37,353 nucleotides of DNA from Abditibacteriaceae bacterium (GCA_019239895.1 JAFAZH010000054.1:1-37353), one strand, 5' to 3'; shown: positions 6,896 through 15,779, counted from the stretch's first letter. Translations and numbers: made by a program. The notes: a model not told the origin generated them from the sequence alone.

Positions 6896-7639
6896 TCAAG
6901 CGTCAATATCTGTCGTTGGTTGAATAATGTCAGCAGCGTGAGGTGGTAAGCCCTTATAACGATTAACATAAGCTGTTTCAACTTGAGTGGAGAACTTCTC
7001 AAGGCGCAACGGCGAATTCGGATGTGGTGAATTTGAAACCAGGGAACCATCTTCAGGATTCCATAAGACCAATGATATAACTTCCGCCATGTAGACGGGG
7101 TCTTCAACACTCACCCGGCGAGCTAGTCGCTCCAGCGTTTCAATAAGAGCTGACCTTTGAGGTTCTCCAATGGCTGGCTCTGGGCAAATGACCATAAATG
7201 CCACGACTGCATGAGGAAAGCGACTGTGAACGGTAGTAGCTTCCGTGGCTAAGTCATTCACCATATTCTGCCAGTTCTTGCGGATGCTGGATGCGTCATT
7301 TAGAGTTTTGCTATCGAAGGCGAAGCGCACCCCGTCAGGGCGATAGCCAACATCGAAATTCTGCGGGCGCACGCCTCCAATAATCCTGACGGGGCCAACT
7401 TCAACACAATCAGCCTGAGTTGCTGTAAGGGCGTTTGGACTGGGCACAACAATAGGGATGCTGCCAAGCATTGTTGATAATGCCTCACCTACCGCGCTAT
7501 CGAAGATTTTGCCCAGGGCACCAGAAGAGTAGGGAGGTGTGCGGCCAATGCTGCCACCGCGCTGCTTCCATTCAGCGCCAAAAGGGGCTAATAGCTCCTG
7601 GTTTATTACTATCGAAGGCATTGAAGATAGCTTTGCCAT
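6896..7639 (-). CDS. Putative type II restriction endonuclease
   Basis: A 247-aa protein I do not recognise from sequence alone. It starts 23 bp after a DNA adenine methyltransferase in the same direction, the usual position of a cognate nuclease. A PD-(D/E)XK-like arrangement can be proposed: an Asp in 'QNFDVGYRPDGVRF' followed by FDSKTLND, giving D-x(n)-DxK. The surrounding beta-strand/helix pattern, including RKNWQNMVNDLATEATTVH and VVAFMVICP, fits that fold. No membrane segments are visible. The nuclease role is inference from context plus this motif. Alternatives are a methylase accessory protein or another defence nuclease. No good ribosome site precedes the ATG, so coupled translation is likely. 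Confidence 0.55.
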   Translation of the reverse strand: MAKLSSMPSIVINQELLAPFGAEWKQRGGSIGRTPPYSSGALGKIFDSAVGEALSTMLGSIPIVVPSPNALTATQADCVEVGPVRIIGGVRPQNFDVGYRPDGVRFAFDSKTLNDASSIRKNWQNMVNDLATEATTVHSRFPHAVVAFMVICPEPAIGEPQRSALIETLERLARRVSVEDPVYMAEVISLVLWNPEDGSLVSNSPHPNSPLRLEKFSTQVETAYVNRYKGLPPHAADIIQPTTDIDA

Positions 7640-7662
7640 AGCGTGTGCTGGTGCCTATTATT

Positions 7663-9330
7663 TTAGGATATGGTTTTAATCTTTCTTCCTAAACGTCTAT
7701 TTGAGAGCTTGCGCCATATATCCCTAAACATTCTTGCCTCTCGTTGATTAAAGCCTAATCGCTGCTGAAGCAGTGTCTTATCTGTAATGTCGAGAATCTT
7801 CGTAATCTCGTTAGCTCGCTCTAAGCTGTCTATCTCAGCTAGATCAAGTTTGAGATCGTGGAAAAAAGGTAATGGCAAATGATCTGCTTCGTTAGGCTCC
7901 AGTTCAAGCACGCCGCCGCCATAGCTACGGCCCATCACTTCTGAGAAAGCAAAGGTCAGCGAATTCAGGAACGAAAGGGTAATCTGATCGGCATACTGAG
8001 GTTGGTGGTAGCGCACGCGATGAATAGTATCGGTAGAAGTAGCGCCTGTGCAGTTGAAGACCAATTTAGGGTAAGCATGAATTTGCCGAAACAGAAAAGC
8101 GTTAGGCACCCATCGGGACGGAACGATATACCAGAGTTTACGGATTCCACATTTGTAACCTTGATGCACTGCGGTCGCTTCGCCTGAACGGACATAATCC
8201 TTACTAGCTTTTGGTAATTGGTTAAAAGGAACTTCTGGGAGATTCAGCAAGTGACAGGAGACACCATCGGCACAGTTGCGCTGCCAGTCTGCATTGGAAT
8301 AGGTTAGACCGGGAAGTTGAGATGTTCGCCCCACCAAAGGCAGTGTGTGATTCTGTAGTTTATGCTGAAGCACTTGTGCTTCATTGAGCACGAAAAAGGT
8401 ATTATTCCCTGTTACGACCCCGACATCTACATCACCTATTTCCCCAAAACGCTTGAGGTCAGGATGCTTTTTGGCTTCTCTTAAAAGGCCAATCTCTGCC
8501 TCATCTAAATAGTATTGTGTCCACTTCTCTGCCGCATGATCTATTGCTTTTAGATGATGGCGCTCGCGCAACTGCACTTCATAACCAGCAAGGTCACTGG
8601 CATCATCCAGTTCAATCACATCAATGCCGCTCTCAATGGCCGGAGATTTTTCGGCTAAAAGAAGGACAACTTCCTGTTGAATCCCTGCAAACACCAAGCG
8701 CCGGAAAGTAACAAGGGTGATAGCTCCAAAATGTCGAGCTAAAAATGCCCGTGTTTCTGCTGCGTAATTAACCTGTAATAACTCCGCAGGAATGACCATC
8801 GCCAATCGGCCATGCTCTTTTAAACGCAGACTGGCCGCTATCAAGAATGCAACCCAGGAGTTCGTTAATTTGGTGGGCTTGAGAGAGGCTGTCTGCATAA
8901 TCCGAAAAGCGCGCACCCGTTGCTCTTCGGGAAAAGTGTGATAGCGCAGGAAAGGAGGATTCCCAATAACTGCATCAAAGCGTTTATTGATAATTCCCCA
9001 TTCTTGATTATCAAAAGCAAAGAAATCCCCCACGCAGATAGAGCCATTGCAAAACACGTTGAGCTGTTCTAATTTGCATCGCGCTAAGTTTGCTTCGGAA
9101 GCATATAGTTCCACGCCATGCAGTTGATGGCCCACATTTTCGGCAAGTGTGCCTATCTCTAACAGCTTTTGAGCGGCTGCGAACAGGATTTCTCCATCAC
9201 CACAACTTGGCTCTAATACCTCATCGGATGTATCCCGGATGGCCCACGAAGCTAAAAACTGGGCAATCGGTTGAGGCGTATAATAGCCTCCCCGCAGTTT
9301 TTGATCAAGAGCTTCAGTTGTTGCTTGCAT
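7663..9330 (-). CDS. DNA N6-adenine methyltransferase (Eco57I/TaqI-like)
   Basis: A 555-aa gamma-type amino-methyltransferase. GGYYTP (14-19) is the usual N-terminal motif X. Motif I is VLEPSCGDGEI (38-48), with an acidic motif II in HGVELYASEANL. Motif IV is NPPF (124-127), typical of N6-adenine methylation. The C-terminal half (about 270-520) would hold the target-recognition domain, including NAFLFRQIHAYPKLVFNC and GGGVLELEPNEADHLPLP near the end. I choose the ATG at 9330, just before the conserved motif; the frame is open to a GTG at 9387. It is followed by a putative nuclease, and both are embedded in a sugar-acid gene run. Confidence 0.88.
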   Translation of the reverse strand: MQATTEALDQKLRGGYYTPQPIAQFLASWAIRDTSDEVLEPSCGDGEILFAAAQKLLEIGTLAENVGHQLHGVELYASEANLARCKLEQLNVFCNGSICVGDFFAFDNQEWGIINKRFDAVIGNPPFLRYHTFPEEQRVRAFRIMQTASLKPTKLTNSWVAFLIAASLRLKEHGRLAMVIPAELLQVNYAAETRAFLARHFGAITLVTFRRLVFAGIQQEVVLLLAEKSPAIESGIDVIELDDASDLAGYEVQLRERHHLKAIDHAAEKWTQYYLDEAEIGLLREAKKHPDLKRFGEIGDVDVGVVTGNNTFFVLNEAQVLQHKLQNHTLPLVGRTSQLPGLTYSNADWQRNCADGVSCHLLNLPEVPFNQLPKASKDYVRSGEATAVHQGYKCGIRKLWYIVPSRWVPNAFLFRQIHAYPKLVFNCTGATSTDTIHRVRYHQPQYADQITLSFLNSLTFAFSEVMGRSYGGGVLELEPNEADHLPLPFFHDLKLDLAEIDSLERANEITKILDITDKTLLQQRLGFNQREARMFRDIWRKLSNRRLGRKIKTIS

Positions 9331-9393
9331 ATTGGTGCTTATGATGACTACGAGTTGATTTGCTGCGAACCCATGCGATTTGTCCACCTGTCA

Positions 9394-10908
9394 TTAAGTA
9401 TGGCACATGCCTAACGCCTGCATGTGGTGTTTGGAGTGGCTTTTAATTATCTCATAGTGGAGGTCTTCATGGTTTTCGAGAAGCCAGTAAATGCGGTCTC
9501 GGAAGCGCCAGCCACCGCGCTCGTTTTTATCGGTTAACACTGAGCCAAAGGTAACGTGTAGCATCTGGCGGCCTGTGTTATTATCGAGAATAGATTCCAG
9601 TTCGCCATTAGCCATTCTTTCATAATCCGGCAAATCATGGAGGTCTGACACGACATGATAGGTGGCTCGGTCAATGGGAAATCTCTCTGCCGCAAACTCA
9701 CAGATTTTGCGGAATAGCTTCGGTTCAACCCGCGCTATGACACGTAGGGCTTCGAGATACCAGGTGCCTGCTGTTTTCTCATGCACCAGACCGCCACAAA
9801 CTTTACCAATAATCGGAAAAATGGAAAATTTATCACTGCCGGAATGAATGCTGATTTTGTAAGGGCCGAGGTGCCGCGCAATGGTGATATGATCGCGCAG
9901 ACGCGCTTCAAACTCTCCTAAGTTACCGATGTAATCAATGCCCTTCTGGAATTCGCCCACAAAGCGAAGTGCGAGGCTTTGCACCTGCACACCACGCAGC
10001 TTTAACTCATGAGCGATAAAGAAGTGCTCTTCCACGGACGTGGGAGTAGCCGTCTCGTCTACGGACATTTCTAAGTCATAATTGCCAGTGCCCTTTAAGT
10101 TATCAAGAAGCTGCGCCAGTTGGTCTGTGTGGGCTACAGCGCGGCCATATTTTAGCGCGGCTTGTAGCAACGTTACGCGGGAGAAAGATACCTGTAGGGG
10201 ACTGCTATTATCATCGCTCAGAGGCACTTCAAAAGTTCGATCTAAATAGCGGGTGGCGAATTCTGCACTTCCTTTGAAGGCGGCAAAACGGGTTTCTAAT
10301 TCCTCGCTGTTATAGGAAAGCACTTTATCATCAACGAATTCCGACGGGTCTATGGTAAAGAAGGTGAACCCGGCCTCGACCAATTGCCGCACATCTCCTT
10401 CCGTTTTCAGGTGGTCGGCATCGGCCCCCCAAGGCTCCTGATAATTCTCCTGAAATGCACCCCAAGTCGCGGCATCCAATACCTGGTCGGGGGTGCGCTG
10501 GGTGCGCGTCATCTCACGAATGGATTGTTGGGCGAGAATCAGTGTCGCGCCGCATTCCCGCGCGGCCTGAATGTGGGCGGGGGCTGCCAGGCCAAGTCGG
10601 TCACCTGCGCCAAAGGAAGTCTTGAGACCTAAGGGTTGCGGTGCTGTCCACGGAAAGAGTTGGCGCAGTTTAGCGGCATTGGAGCGCGTTGGCATACACC
10701 ATTTAATTGCCACATCCGGTTCAATGTTTTGGGTCTCGCCACTAAAAGTATCGCGGGTCGGGGAGAGCAGATGTGGATCGAAAATAATAATAAGATAGTG
10801 TTGGTGCCCATCTTTGGCGAAACAGTAAATATCACTATCAACGTGCTGAATGGATTGAGTGTAGAGTTTGGTAGAGCCAAGGAGTGATTGGATCTGGTCT
10901 GGTGTCAT
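9394..10908 (-). CDS. uxaE: Tagaturonate epimerase
   Basis: A 504-aa protein matching the UxaE family, which interconverts D-tagaturonate and D-fructuronate in non-enterobacterial galacturonate degradation. Characteristic segments are SFGAGDRLGLAAPAHIQAA, ILAQQSIREMTRTQRTPDQVLDAATWG, WGADADHLKTEGD (probable metal-binding Asp/His cluster), FTFFTIDPSEF, and the C-terminal KISIHSGSDKFSIFPIIGK. I start at the ATG at 10908, 22 bp after the upstream SDR stop codon. The frame extends 20 codons further, but that would overlap the SDR gene and adds no conserved sequence. The next gene upstream encodes a mannonate-type oxidoreductase, in agreement with the assignment. Confidence 0.88.
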   Translation of the reverse strand: MTPDQIQSLLGSTKLYTQSIQHVDSDIYCFAKDGHQHYLIIIFDPHLLSPTRDTFSGETQNIEPDVAIKWCMPTRSNAAKLRQLFPWTAPQPLGLKTSFGAGDRLGLAAPAHIQAARECGATLILAQQSIREMTRTQRTPDQVLDAATWGAFQENYQEPWGADADHLKTEGDVRQLVEAGFTFFTIDPSEFVDDKVLSYNSEELETRFAAFKGSAEFATRYLDRTFEVPLSDDNSSPLQVSFSRVTLLQAALKYGRAVAHTDQLAQLLDNLKGTGNYDLEMSVDETATPTSVEEHFFIAHELKLRGVQVQSLALRFVGEFQKGIDYIGNLGEFEARLRDHITIARHLGPYKISIHSGSDKFSIFPIIGKVCGGLVHEKTAGTWYLEALRVIARVEPKLFRKICEFAAERFPIDRATYHVVSDLHDLPDYERMANGELESILDNNTGRQMLHVTFGSVLTDKNERGGWRFRDRIYWLLENHEDLHYEIIKSHSKHHMQALGMCHT

Positions 10909-10930
10909 AGAGAGTTTACAGGTAGTGCTA

Positions 10931-11746
10931 TTAAATTGTGACGGATGAGAATCCACCATCAACGACAATATTCTGTCCCGTTACAAAAGAAGAGGCGCGA
11001 TGAGAAGCGAGCCAGAGGACGGCTCCAGCCAGTTCATGGGCTTCTCCGAAGCGGCTCATCGGAGTGTGACCAATGATTTGCTGGCCGCGTTCGGTATATG
11101 TGCCATCGGGGTTGAAGAGCAGGGCACGATTTTGTTCGGCAGGAAAGAAACCAGGGCTAATGGCGTTAACGCGCACGCCGCGCATTGCCCATTCACGGGC
11201 TAAGAACTTGGTAAGGTTCAGCACGGCGGCTTTCGCGGCAGAGTAGGCGACAACGCGAGAAAGCGGTGTCATGCCCGACATCGAAGCGATATTGATAATA
11301 CTGCCCCGGCCACCTTCTAACATCGTTTCACCGAATATCTGACAGGGCAAAAGCACGCCACCAACCAAGTTGAGATCAAACACATCACGCCACGCATCCA
11401 GTTCTAAGCCAGAAAACTCTGCCCCCGGAGCCAGGGTCGCCGTGGGGCGGTTGCCGCCTGCTGCATTAACCAACACATCTATAGTGCCAAACTGCTGCAC
11501 AATTTCATGGCGGGCTTGTGTTAGCTCTTCTGGTTTGAGAGCATCTGCCGATACGAACAGGGCGGTGCCATGCTTGTCTTTAATACTTTGCTCGCGTTCT
11601 TCCCCACGTTCACGGTTGCGCCCAATAATAGCCACGTTCGCTCCTGCCGCCGCCAGTGCCTCCGCCATCGCGCCTCCCAGAGCTCCGGTGCCGCCGATGA
11701 CAACCGCCGTCTTATCTACGAGGTTGAAAATTTCTTGAATAGTCAT
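10931..11746 (-). CDS. uxuB: SDR-type D-mannonate oxidoreductase (fructuronate reductase)
   Basis: A 271-aa short-chain dehydrogenase. The cofactor motif is GGTGALGGAMAEALAAAGA (18-36), with NAAGG, the catalytic Ser in IINIASMSG and YSAAK in VVAYSAAKAAV. Several sequences recall the SDR-type mannonate oxidoreductases: VRVNAISPGFFPAEQNRALLFNPDG and GHTPMSRFGEAHELAGAVLWLAS. Such enzymes reduce D-fructuronate to D-mannonate with NAD(P)H. It sits 18 bp after an FGGY kinase and 22 bp before uxaE, so the three are probably one transcript. A gluconate 5-dehydrogenase-like activity is the main alternative. Confidence 0.72.
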   Translation of the reverse strand: MTIQEIFNLVDKTAVVIGGTGALGGAMAEALAAAGANVAIIGRNRERGEEREQSIKDKHGTALFVSADALKPEELTQARHEIVQQFGTIDVLVNAAGGNRPTATLAPGAEFSGLELDAWRDVFDLNLVGGVLLPCQIFGETMLEGGRGSIINIASMSGMTPLSRVVAYSAAKAAVLNLTKFLAREWAMRGVRVNAISPGFFPAEQNRALLFNPDGTYTERGQQIIGHTPMSRFGEAHELAGAVLWLASHRASSFVTGQNIVVDGGFSSVTI

Positions 11747-11764
11747 GTTCTATCCCTAATGTCT

Positions 11765-13237
11765 CTAGTGAGTAGCCCCGTAAAGATGCTCGTATAAAGC
11801 ATTTTGTCGCTCTAAGGCTCTCTTGTAAAGTTCATGATGTGCTGGGGTTGGTTGGAGTTCTTGACCACGGTCGGAGGGCACGGCTCCAATGTCTTCGATA
11901 ACCCCGCACGCTTCCAGAGCCATCAGTGCCGCACCCCTGGCACTGGCTTCTTTTTCGCGGGATTCGACTAAGGGCGTGCCAATGCAGTCACTCATAATTT
12001 GTGCCCACACGGAAGAGCCTTCCAACGCGCCACCGCTAAAGACTATATCCACATCCGGTGGTGCTTCTGGTATCGCTTTGCGCACCGCAAAGGCAACTTC
12101 GGCAAAGCGTAGTGCCACAGCTTCTAAAGAGGCGCGCAAAATTTCCACTGGCGAAGTATCGAGGGACGCCCCGGCCAAAACATAGCGGGCGTTGGCATCC
12201 CAGAGCGGCGAGCGTTCCCCGGCCAGAAAGGGCAACACCGTTAAGCCATGCGACATCGGTTCCAAATCGGCTAATTGCGCTTCAAAGTCTGGCGGGAGGT
12301 TGAGCGTGTCATGTGCCCACTTCCACACGTTGCCAGCATTGCTCAGTGCCCCACCCATGACGCTCCGCTTGCGGTCTATTCGATAACGCCATAGGCCATG
12401 CGGAGCCGGGTCTTGATAGTTTTCCAGCACCACGCGCAATGCACCGGAAGTCCCCACATTCATCGCAATGTGTGATGGCGTCACGCAGCCCGAACCAATG
12501 TTAGAACAAGCGCCATCGCCCAGGGCCGGGAACCATTTGGCATCTTTGAGGGCAGGCCAACGCTTAGCCCACTCCGGCTGTAAGTGGGGTAGCGCATCAT
12601 GAGCATCACACAGGGGCGAGAGTTGATCGCGCTTAATCGGCAGGGCAGCTAAAGTGTCATCATCCCATTCACAATTGACTTGATGGAAGATGCCCGTGCC
12701 AGACGCCATCGAAAGCGAACAATGCGCTTCTCCGAAAAGCCGCAGGGCCGCGTATTCAGCAAACGACATCCAGCGGATGTTGTCTTGGAACAATTCCGGT
12801 TGGGACTGGTGCAGCCATAATAATTTCGCAGGCCAATAGGAGGGGTGAAAAACACAACCCGTGCGCGCATGGGTATCGTGTTCATTGAGTAGGGCGCGCA
12901 ATGCAGGCACCCACGCAGCGGCACGATTATCCGCCCAGGAAAGGACTTTAGTGGCTGGCTGACCATCGGCACTGACGGCCATCAGGGAGTGCCAGAAACT
13001 ACAGGTGCCAACCGCAATGACGGGTTGGTTTAGGTGAGGCAGTAACTCATCAATACACCGCGCCGTCAATTCAAGCAAGGCGTCGGCATCTGTTTCAATG
13101 CCGCCATCAGGCGTCGTGGTTTGATGGTAGGCATACTGAACGGCCTGTCCGACTTTGTGCCCCTGCGCATCAAACGCGAGCGCACGAGTGGACGACGTGC
13201 CAATATCTAAGGCGAGAACCAGCGGTTGGGATTCCAT
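11765..13237 (-). CDS. FGGY-family carbohydrate kinase (gluconokinase-like)
   Basis: A 490-aa sugar kinase of the FGGY family. The N-terminal phosphate-1 loop is LALDIGTSSTRALAFD (8-23). The middle has SWADNRAA and YWPAKLLWL. The adenosine end has MNVGTSGALRVV, VLPFLAGERSPLWDANARYVLAGASL, and FSGGALEGSSVWAQIMSDCIGTPLV. This overall pattern (GTSGALR, GERSPLWD) resembles FGGY gluconokinases more than glycerol kinases, but substrate cannot be fixed from sequence. It is the first gene of the minus-strand sugar-acid run and is divergent from ilvD. No strong ribosome site is visible before the ATG at 13237. Confidence 0.8.
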   Translation of the reverse strand: MESQPLVLALDIGTSSTRALAFDAQGHKVGQAVQYAYHQTTTPDGGIETDADALLELTARCIDELLPHLNQPVIAVGTCSFWHSLMAVSADGQPATKVLSWADNRAAAWVPALRALLNEHDTHARTGCVFHPSYWPAKLLWLHQSQPELFQDNIRWMSFAEYAALRLFGEAHCSLSMASGTGIFHQVNCEWDDDTLAALPIKRDQLSPLCDAHDALPHLQPEWAKRWPALKDAKWFPALGDGACSNIGSGCVTPSHIAMNVGTSGALRVVLENYQDPAPHGLWRYRIDRKRSVMGGALSNAGNVWKWAHDTLNLPPDFEAQLADLEPMSHGLTVLPFLAGERSPLWDANARYVLAGASLDTSPVEILRASLEAVALRFAEVAFAVRKAIPEAPPDVDIVFSGGALEGSSVWAQIMSDCIGTPLVESREKEASARGAALMALEACGVIEDIGAVPSDRGQELQPTPAHHELYKRALERQNALYEHLYGATH

Positions 13238-13288
13238 TCATTGATATTAAACCGCACGCGCTTGGCTTTTGCTATAGTGGGTTTGATT

Positions 13289-13453
13289 TTAGCCACGGAA
13301 CCACACGGAAGGACACGGAAAGAAGAGAAGGGTGATAGGGTACGACGATGACAAGGTGACACCAGCAGGTATGGGCTACCTTCTCCCGCTAAACCCTACA
13401 CCCTGAACCCCATACCCTAAATTCCGTGTCCTTCCGTGTGGTTCCGTGGCTAA
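13289..13453. repeat. 32-bp perfect inverted repeat with heptamer core
   Basis: Bases 13289-13320 and 13422-13453 are perfect reverse complements (32 bp), built on CCACGGAACCACACGGAAGG. The interior includes a run of roughly 7-bp CCCTANA-type units (13394-13421). The element occupies the divergent FGGY kinase-ilvD promoter region. Confidence 0.9.
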
Positions 13454-13511
13454 TAAAATGAAAAGAAAACGTGATAAAGATATAATGCGTAGAGGGAAAG
13501 GATATTCACTA

Positions 13512-15284
13512 ATGAAAGCATCTTCTAAATCTGTTAAGGCGGCAGCGGCCAAGCAGAATTTAACTAAGAAAACACAGAGCAAAAAACCAAATAATCAAAC
13601 CCAATCAGCGCATCGGGAATATTCGGCCATAATGGTAGACGGGCCAGACCGTGCGCCCAGTCGCGCGATGTTGCACGCGGTTGGATTCACCAATGAGGAC
13701 TTCAAAAAATCTCAGGTTGGCATCGCCTCGACCTGGAGCATGGTGACCCCCTGCAATATGCACATCAACCGCCTGGCGGAGCACGCCGCAGCAGGCGTGG
13801 ATGAGTCTGGTGGTAAGGCTGTCATTTTTAACACCATCACGATTTCCGATGGCATCTCGATGGGCACCGAGGGCATGAAGTATTCCCTCGTGTCGCGTGA
13901 AGTGATTGCCGATTCCATTGAGACGGTAGCAGGCTGCGAAAACTTTGATGGCGTGGTGGCCATTGGCGGTTGTGACAAGAATATGCCAGGCTGTCTGATG
14001 GCGCTGGCGCGGCTCAATCGTCCATCGGTTTTCGTTTATGGCGGCACGATTCTCCCCGGTTGCCACAAAGATAAAACCTTAGATATTGTCTCGGTTTTTG
14101 AAGCGGTGGGCGCGCACGCTAACAATCGTATTGATGACGCGGAACTGGGTGCCATTGAAGCTTGCGCAATCCCCGGCCCCGGCTCCTGTGGCGGCATGTA
14201 TACGGCCAATACAATGGCCTCGGCTATTGAAGCCCTTGGCATGAGCTTGCCCAATAGCTCGGCGCAGGTGGCGATTTCAGCCGACAAAGAGCGCGATTGC
14301 CGTGAGGCTGGCGCTGCCGTGATGAACCTGATTAAGAAAAACATCCGGCCCCGTGACATCATGACCAGGGAAGCCTTTGAAAATGCCATTACGGTGGTGA
14401 TTGCTCTCGGTGGCTCGACCAACGCGGTGCTGCACCTGTTGGCGATGGCGCACACGGCAGGTGTGCCGCTTTCTATTGACGACTTCACCCGCATCGGTAA
14501 GAACGTGCCGGTGTTAGCCGATCTCAAGCCTAGTGGCCGCTATGTCATGGCCGACCTGGTGCGTATTGGTGGATTGACACCGCTCATGAAAATGCTGCTG
14601 CGCGCTGGGCTTCTGCATGGCGATTGCATGACCGTAACGGGCAAAGCTCTCGCGCAAAACTTACGAAGCGCACAGCCCTATCCTAAAGATCAAGACATTA
14701 TCCACCCGATGGATGATCCCATCAAGTGGGACAGCCATTTAGTCATTCTCTATGGCAACCTGGCTCCCACGGGTGCAGTGGCGAAAATCACTGGCAAAGA
14801 GGGCTTACGCTTCACCGGCAAAGCGCGGGTTTTTGAATCCGAAGAAAAGGCTCTGGAGCGCATTCTTGATGGCACCGTCAAGCGTGGCGATGTGATTGTG
14901 ATCCGTTATGAAGGCCCGAAAGGTGGCCCTGGTATGCGCGAAATGCTTTCACCCACTTCGGCTATCATGGGTAAGGGTTTAGGCGAGGATGTCGCGCTTA
15001 TCACCGATGGCCGCTTCTCCGGTGGTAGCCACGGTTTTGTGGTGGGACATATCACGCCTGAAGCTTACGAAGGTGGCCCCATCGCCATCATCAAAAATGG
15101 CGATCCCATTACCATTGACGCCGAAAAGCGTGAGTTGCGCCTGGACATACCCGCTGCGGAGATCAAGCAGCGCTTAGCCAAGTGGAAGCAGCCGAAACCT
15201 CGCTACACACGCGGCGTATTGGCCAAGTATGCCAAGCTCGTTAACTCCGCCGCTCTCGGCGCAGTGACGGACGCGAATTTGTAA
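13512..15284 (+). CDS. ilvD: Dihydroxy-acid dehydratase
   Basis: IlvD dehydrates 2,3-dihydroxy-isovalerate and -methylvalerate in branched-chain amino acid synthesis. Three cysteines with DHAD spacing are present (C81 in TPCNMH, C154 in GGCDKNMPG, C226 in PGPGSCGGMYTANT), typical of the [2Fe-2S] class, plus the metal-site segment SDGISMGTEGMKYSL with K123. I use the ATG at 13512 because GAGGGAAAGG lies correctly upstream. The frame is open to 13446, but that would translate part of an inverted repeat. The first ~33 residues are a Lys/Gln/Asn-rich extension without conservation. A sugar-acid dehydratase role is possible given the neighbouring genes, since Edd and sugar-acid dehydratases share this superfamily, but the motifs favour IlvD. 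Confidence 0.88.
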   Translation: MKASSKSVKAAAAKQNLTKKTQSKKPNNQTQSAHREYSAIMVDGPDRAPSRAMLHAVGFTNEDFKKSQVGIASTWSMVTPCNMHINRLAEHAAAGVDESGGKAVIFNTITISDGISMGTEGMKYSLVSREVIADSIETVAGCENFDGVVAIGGCDKNMPGCLMALARLNRPSVFVYGGTILPGCHKDKTLDIVSVFEAVGAHANNRIDDAELGAIEACAIPGPGSCGGMYTANTMASAIEALGMSLPNSSAQVAISADKERDCREAGAAVMNLIKKNIRPRDIMTREAFENAITVVIALGGSTNAVLHLLAMAHTAGVPLSIDDFTRIGKNVPVLADLKPSGRYVMADLVRIGGLTPLMKMLLRAGLLHGDCMTVTGKALAQNLRSAQPYPKDQDIIHPMDDPIKWDSHLVILYGNLAPTGAVAKITGKEGLRFTGKARVFESEEKALERILDGTVKRGDVIVIRYEGPKGGPGMREMLSPTSAIMGKGLGEDVALITDGRFSGGSHGFVVGHITPEAYEGGPIAIIKNGDPITIDAEKRELRLDIPAAEIKQRLAKWKQPKPRYTRGVLAKYAKLVNSAALGAVTDANL

Positions 15285-15310
15285 CTCTTCCGTGTAGAGA
15301 AACACAGAAA

Positions 15311-15353
15311 CAACAGCGGCCCCGTCTTTAACAACGGGGCCGCTGTTGTTTTC
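15311..15353. terminator. Bidirectional terminator between ilvD and hspR
   Basis: A 16-bp perfect stem (15311-15326 with 15335-15350, containing CAGCGGCCCCG) with an 8-nt loop, followed by TTT on the plus strand. It lies between the convergent ilvD and hspR stop codons. Confidence 0.85.
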
Positions 15354-15386
15354 AATAGTCCATGCTACAGTATGAATGAACGCTAC

Positions 15387-15779
15387 TTAAGCATTGCCTT
15401 CATCGCTCAAGATTTTGCCTTCACGTTCTAACTGAGCGCGGAACTCGGCTAACTCGTTGGCGGCTTCGGCGCGGATACGCTCCATTTCTCGCAGTAGTTT
15501 GAAGACCACTTCCACGCCTGCTAAGTTGACGCCCAATTCTTGAGTTAAGTGCTGGATACGCCGTACCTGCTCGACATCGGCATCTGAATAGAGGCGAATA
15601 TTGTTACGGGTGCGACGGGGCGAGACGAGGCCCATGCGCTCATACATGCGCAGGGTTTGAGGATGGGTCTCCACCATCTCTGCCACGACCGAAATATGAT
15701 AGACCGCCATTCGCTGATCGTGCTGCGAATGCCCGTTGCGCCCTTTAGGTTGTCTGTGATTTTCGCGCCCATCGCGCAT
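15387..15779 (-). CDS. hspR: MerR-family heat-shock repressor HspR
   Basis: A MerR-type regulator of about 130 aa with the HspR signature: YHISVVAEMVETHPQTLRMYERMGLV (helix-turn-helix), then RRTRNNIRLYSDADVEQVRRIQHLTQELGVNLAGVEVV, and a C-terminal coiled-coil (LLREMERIRAEAANELAEFRAQLE). HspR uses DnaK as co-repressor and binds HAIR operators. It closes the dnaK cluster, and a HAIR-like site sits on the dnaK promoter. The start is uncertain: 15779 has GGTGGTGAG upstream, while 15710 is nearer the conserved domain. The extra 23 residues of the longer form are basic and unconserved by eye. Confidence 0.88.
   Translation of the reverse strand: MRDGRENHRQPKGRNGHSQHDQRMAVYHISVVAEMVETHPQTLRMYERMGLVSPRRTRNNIRLYSDADVEQVRRIQHLTQELGVNLAGVEVVFKLLREMERIRAEAANELAEFRAQLEREGKILSDEGNA

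Noticed and set aside
13605..14527. Two minus-strand open frames opposite ilvD
   Set aside because: They lie inside the conserved iron-sulfur region of ilvD and look like antisense shadows.
13512..15284. Reading ilvD as 6-phosphogluconate dehydratase (edd)
   Set aside because: Motif wording and Cys spacing (73 and 72 residues) match dihydroxy-acid dehydratase; position next to sugar-acid genes alone is not enough.
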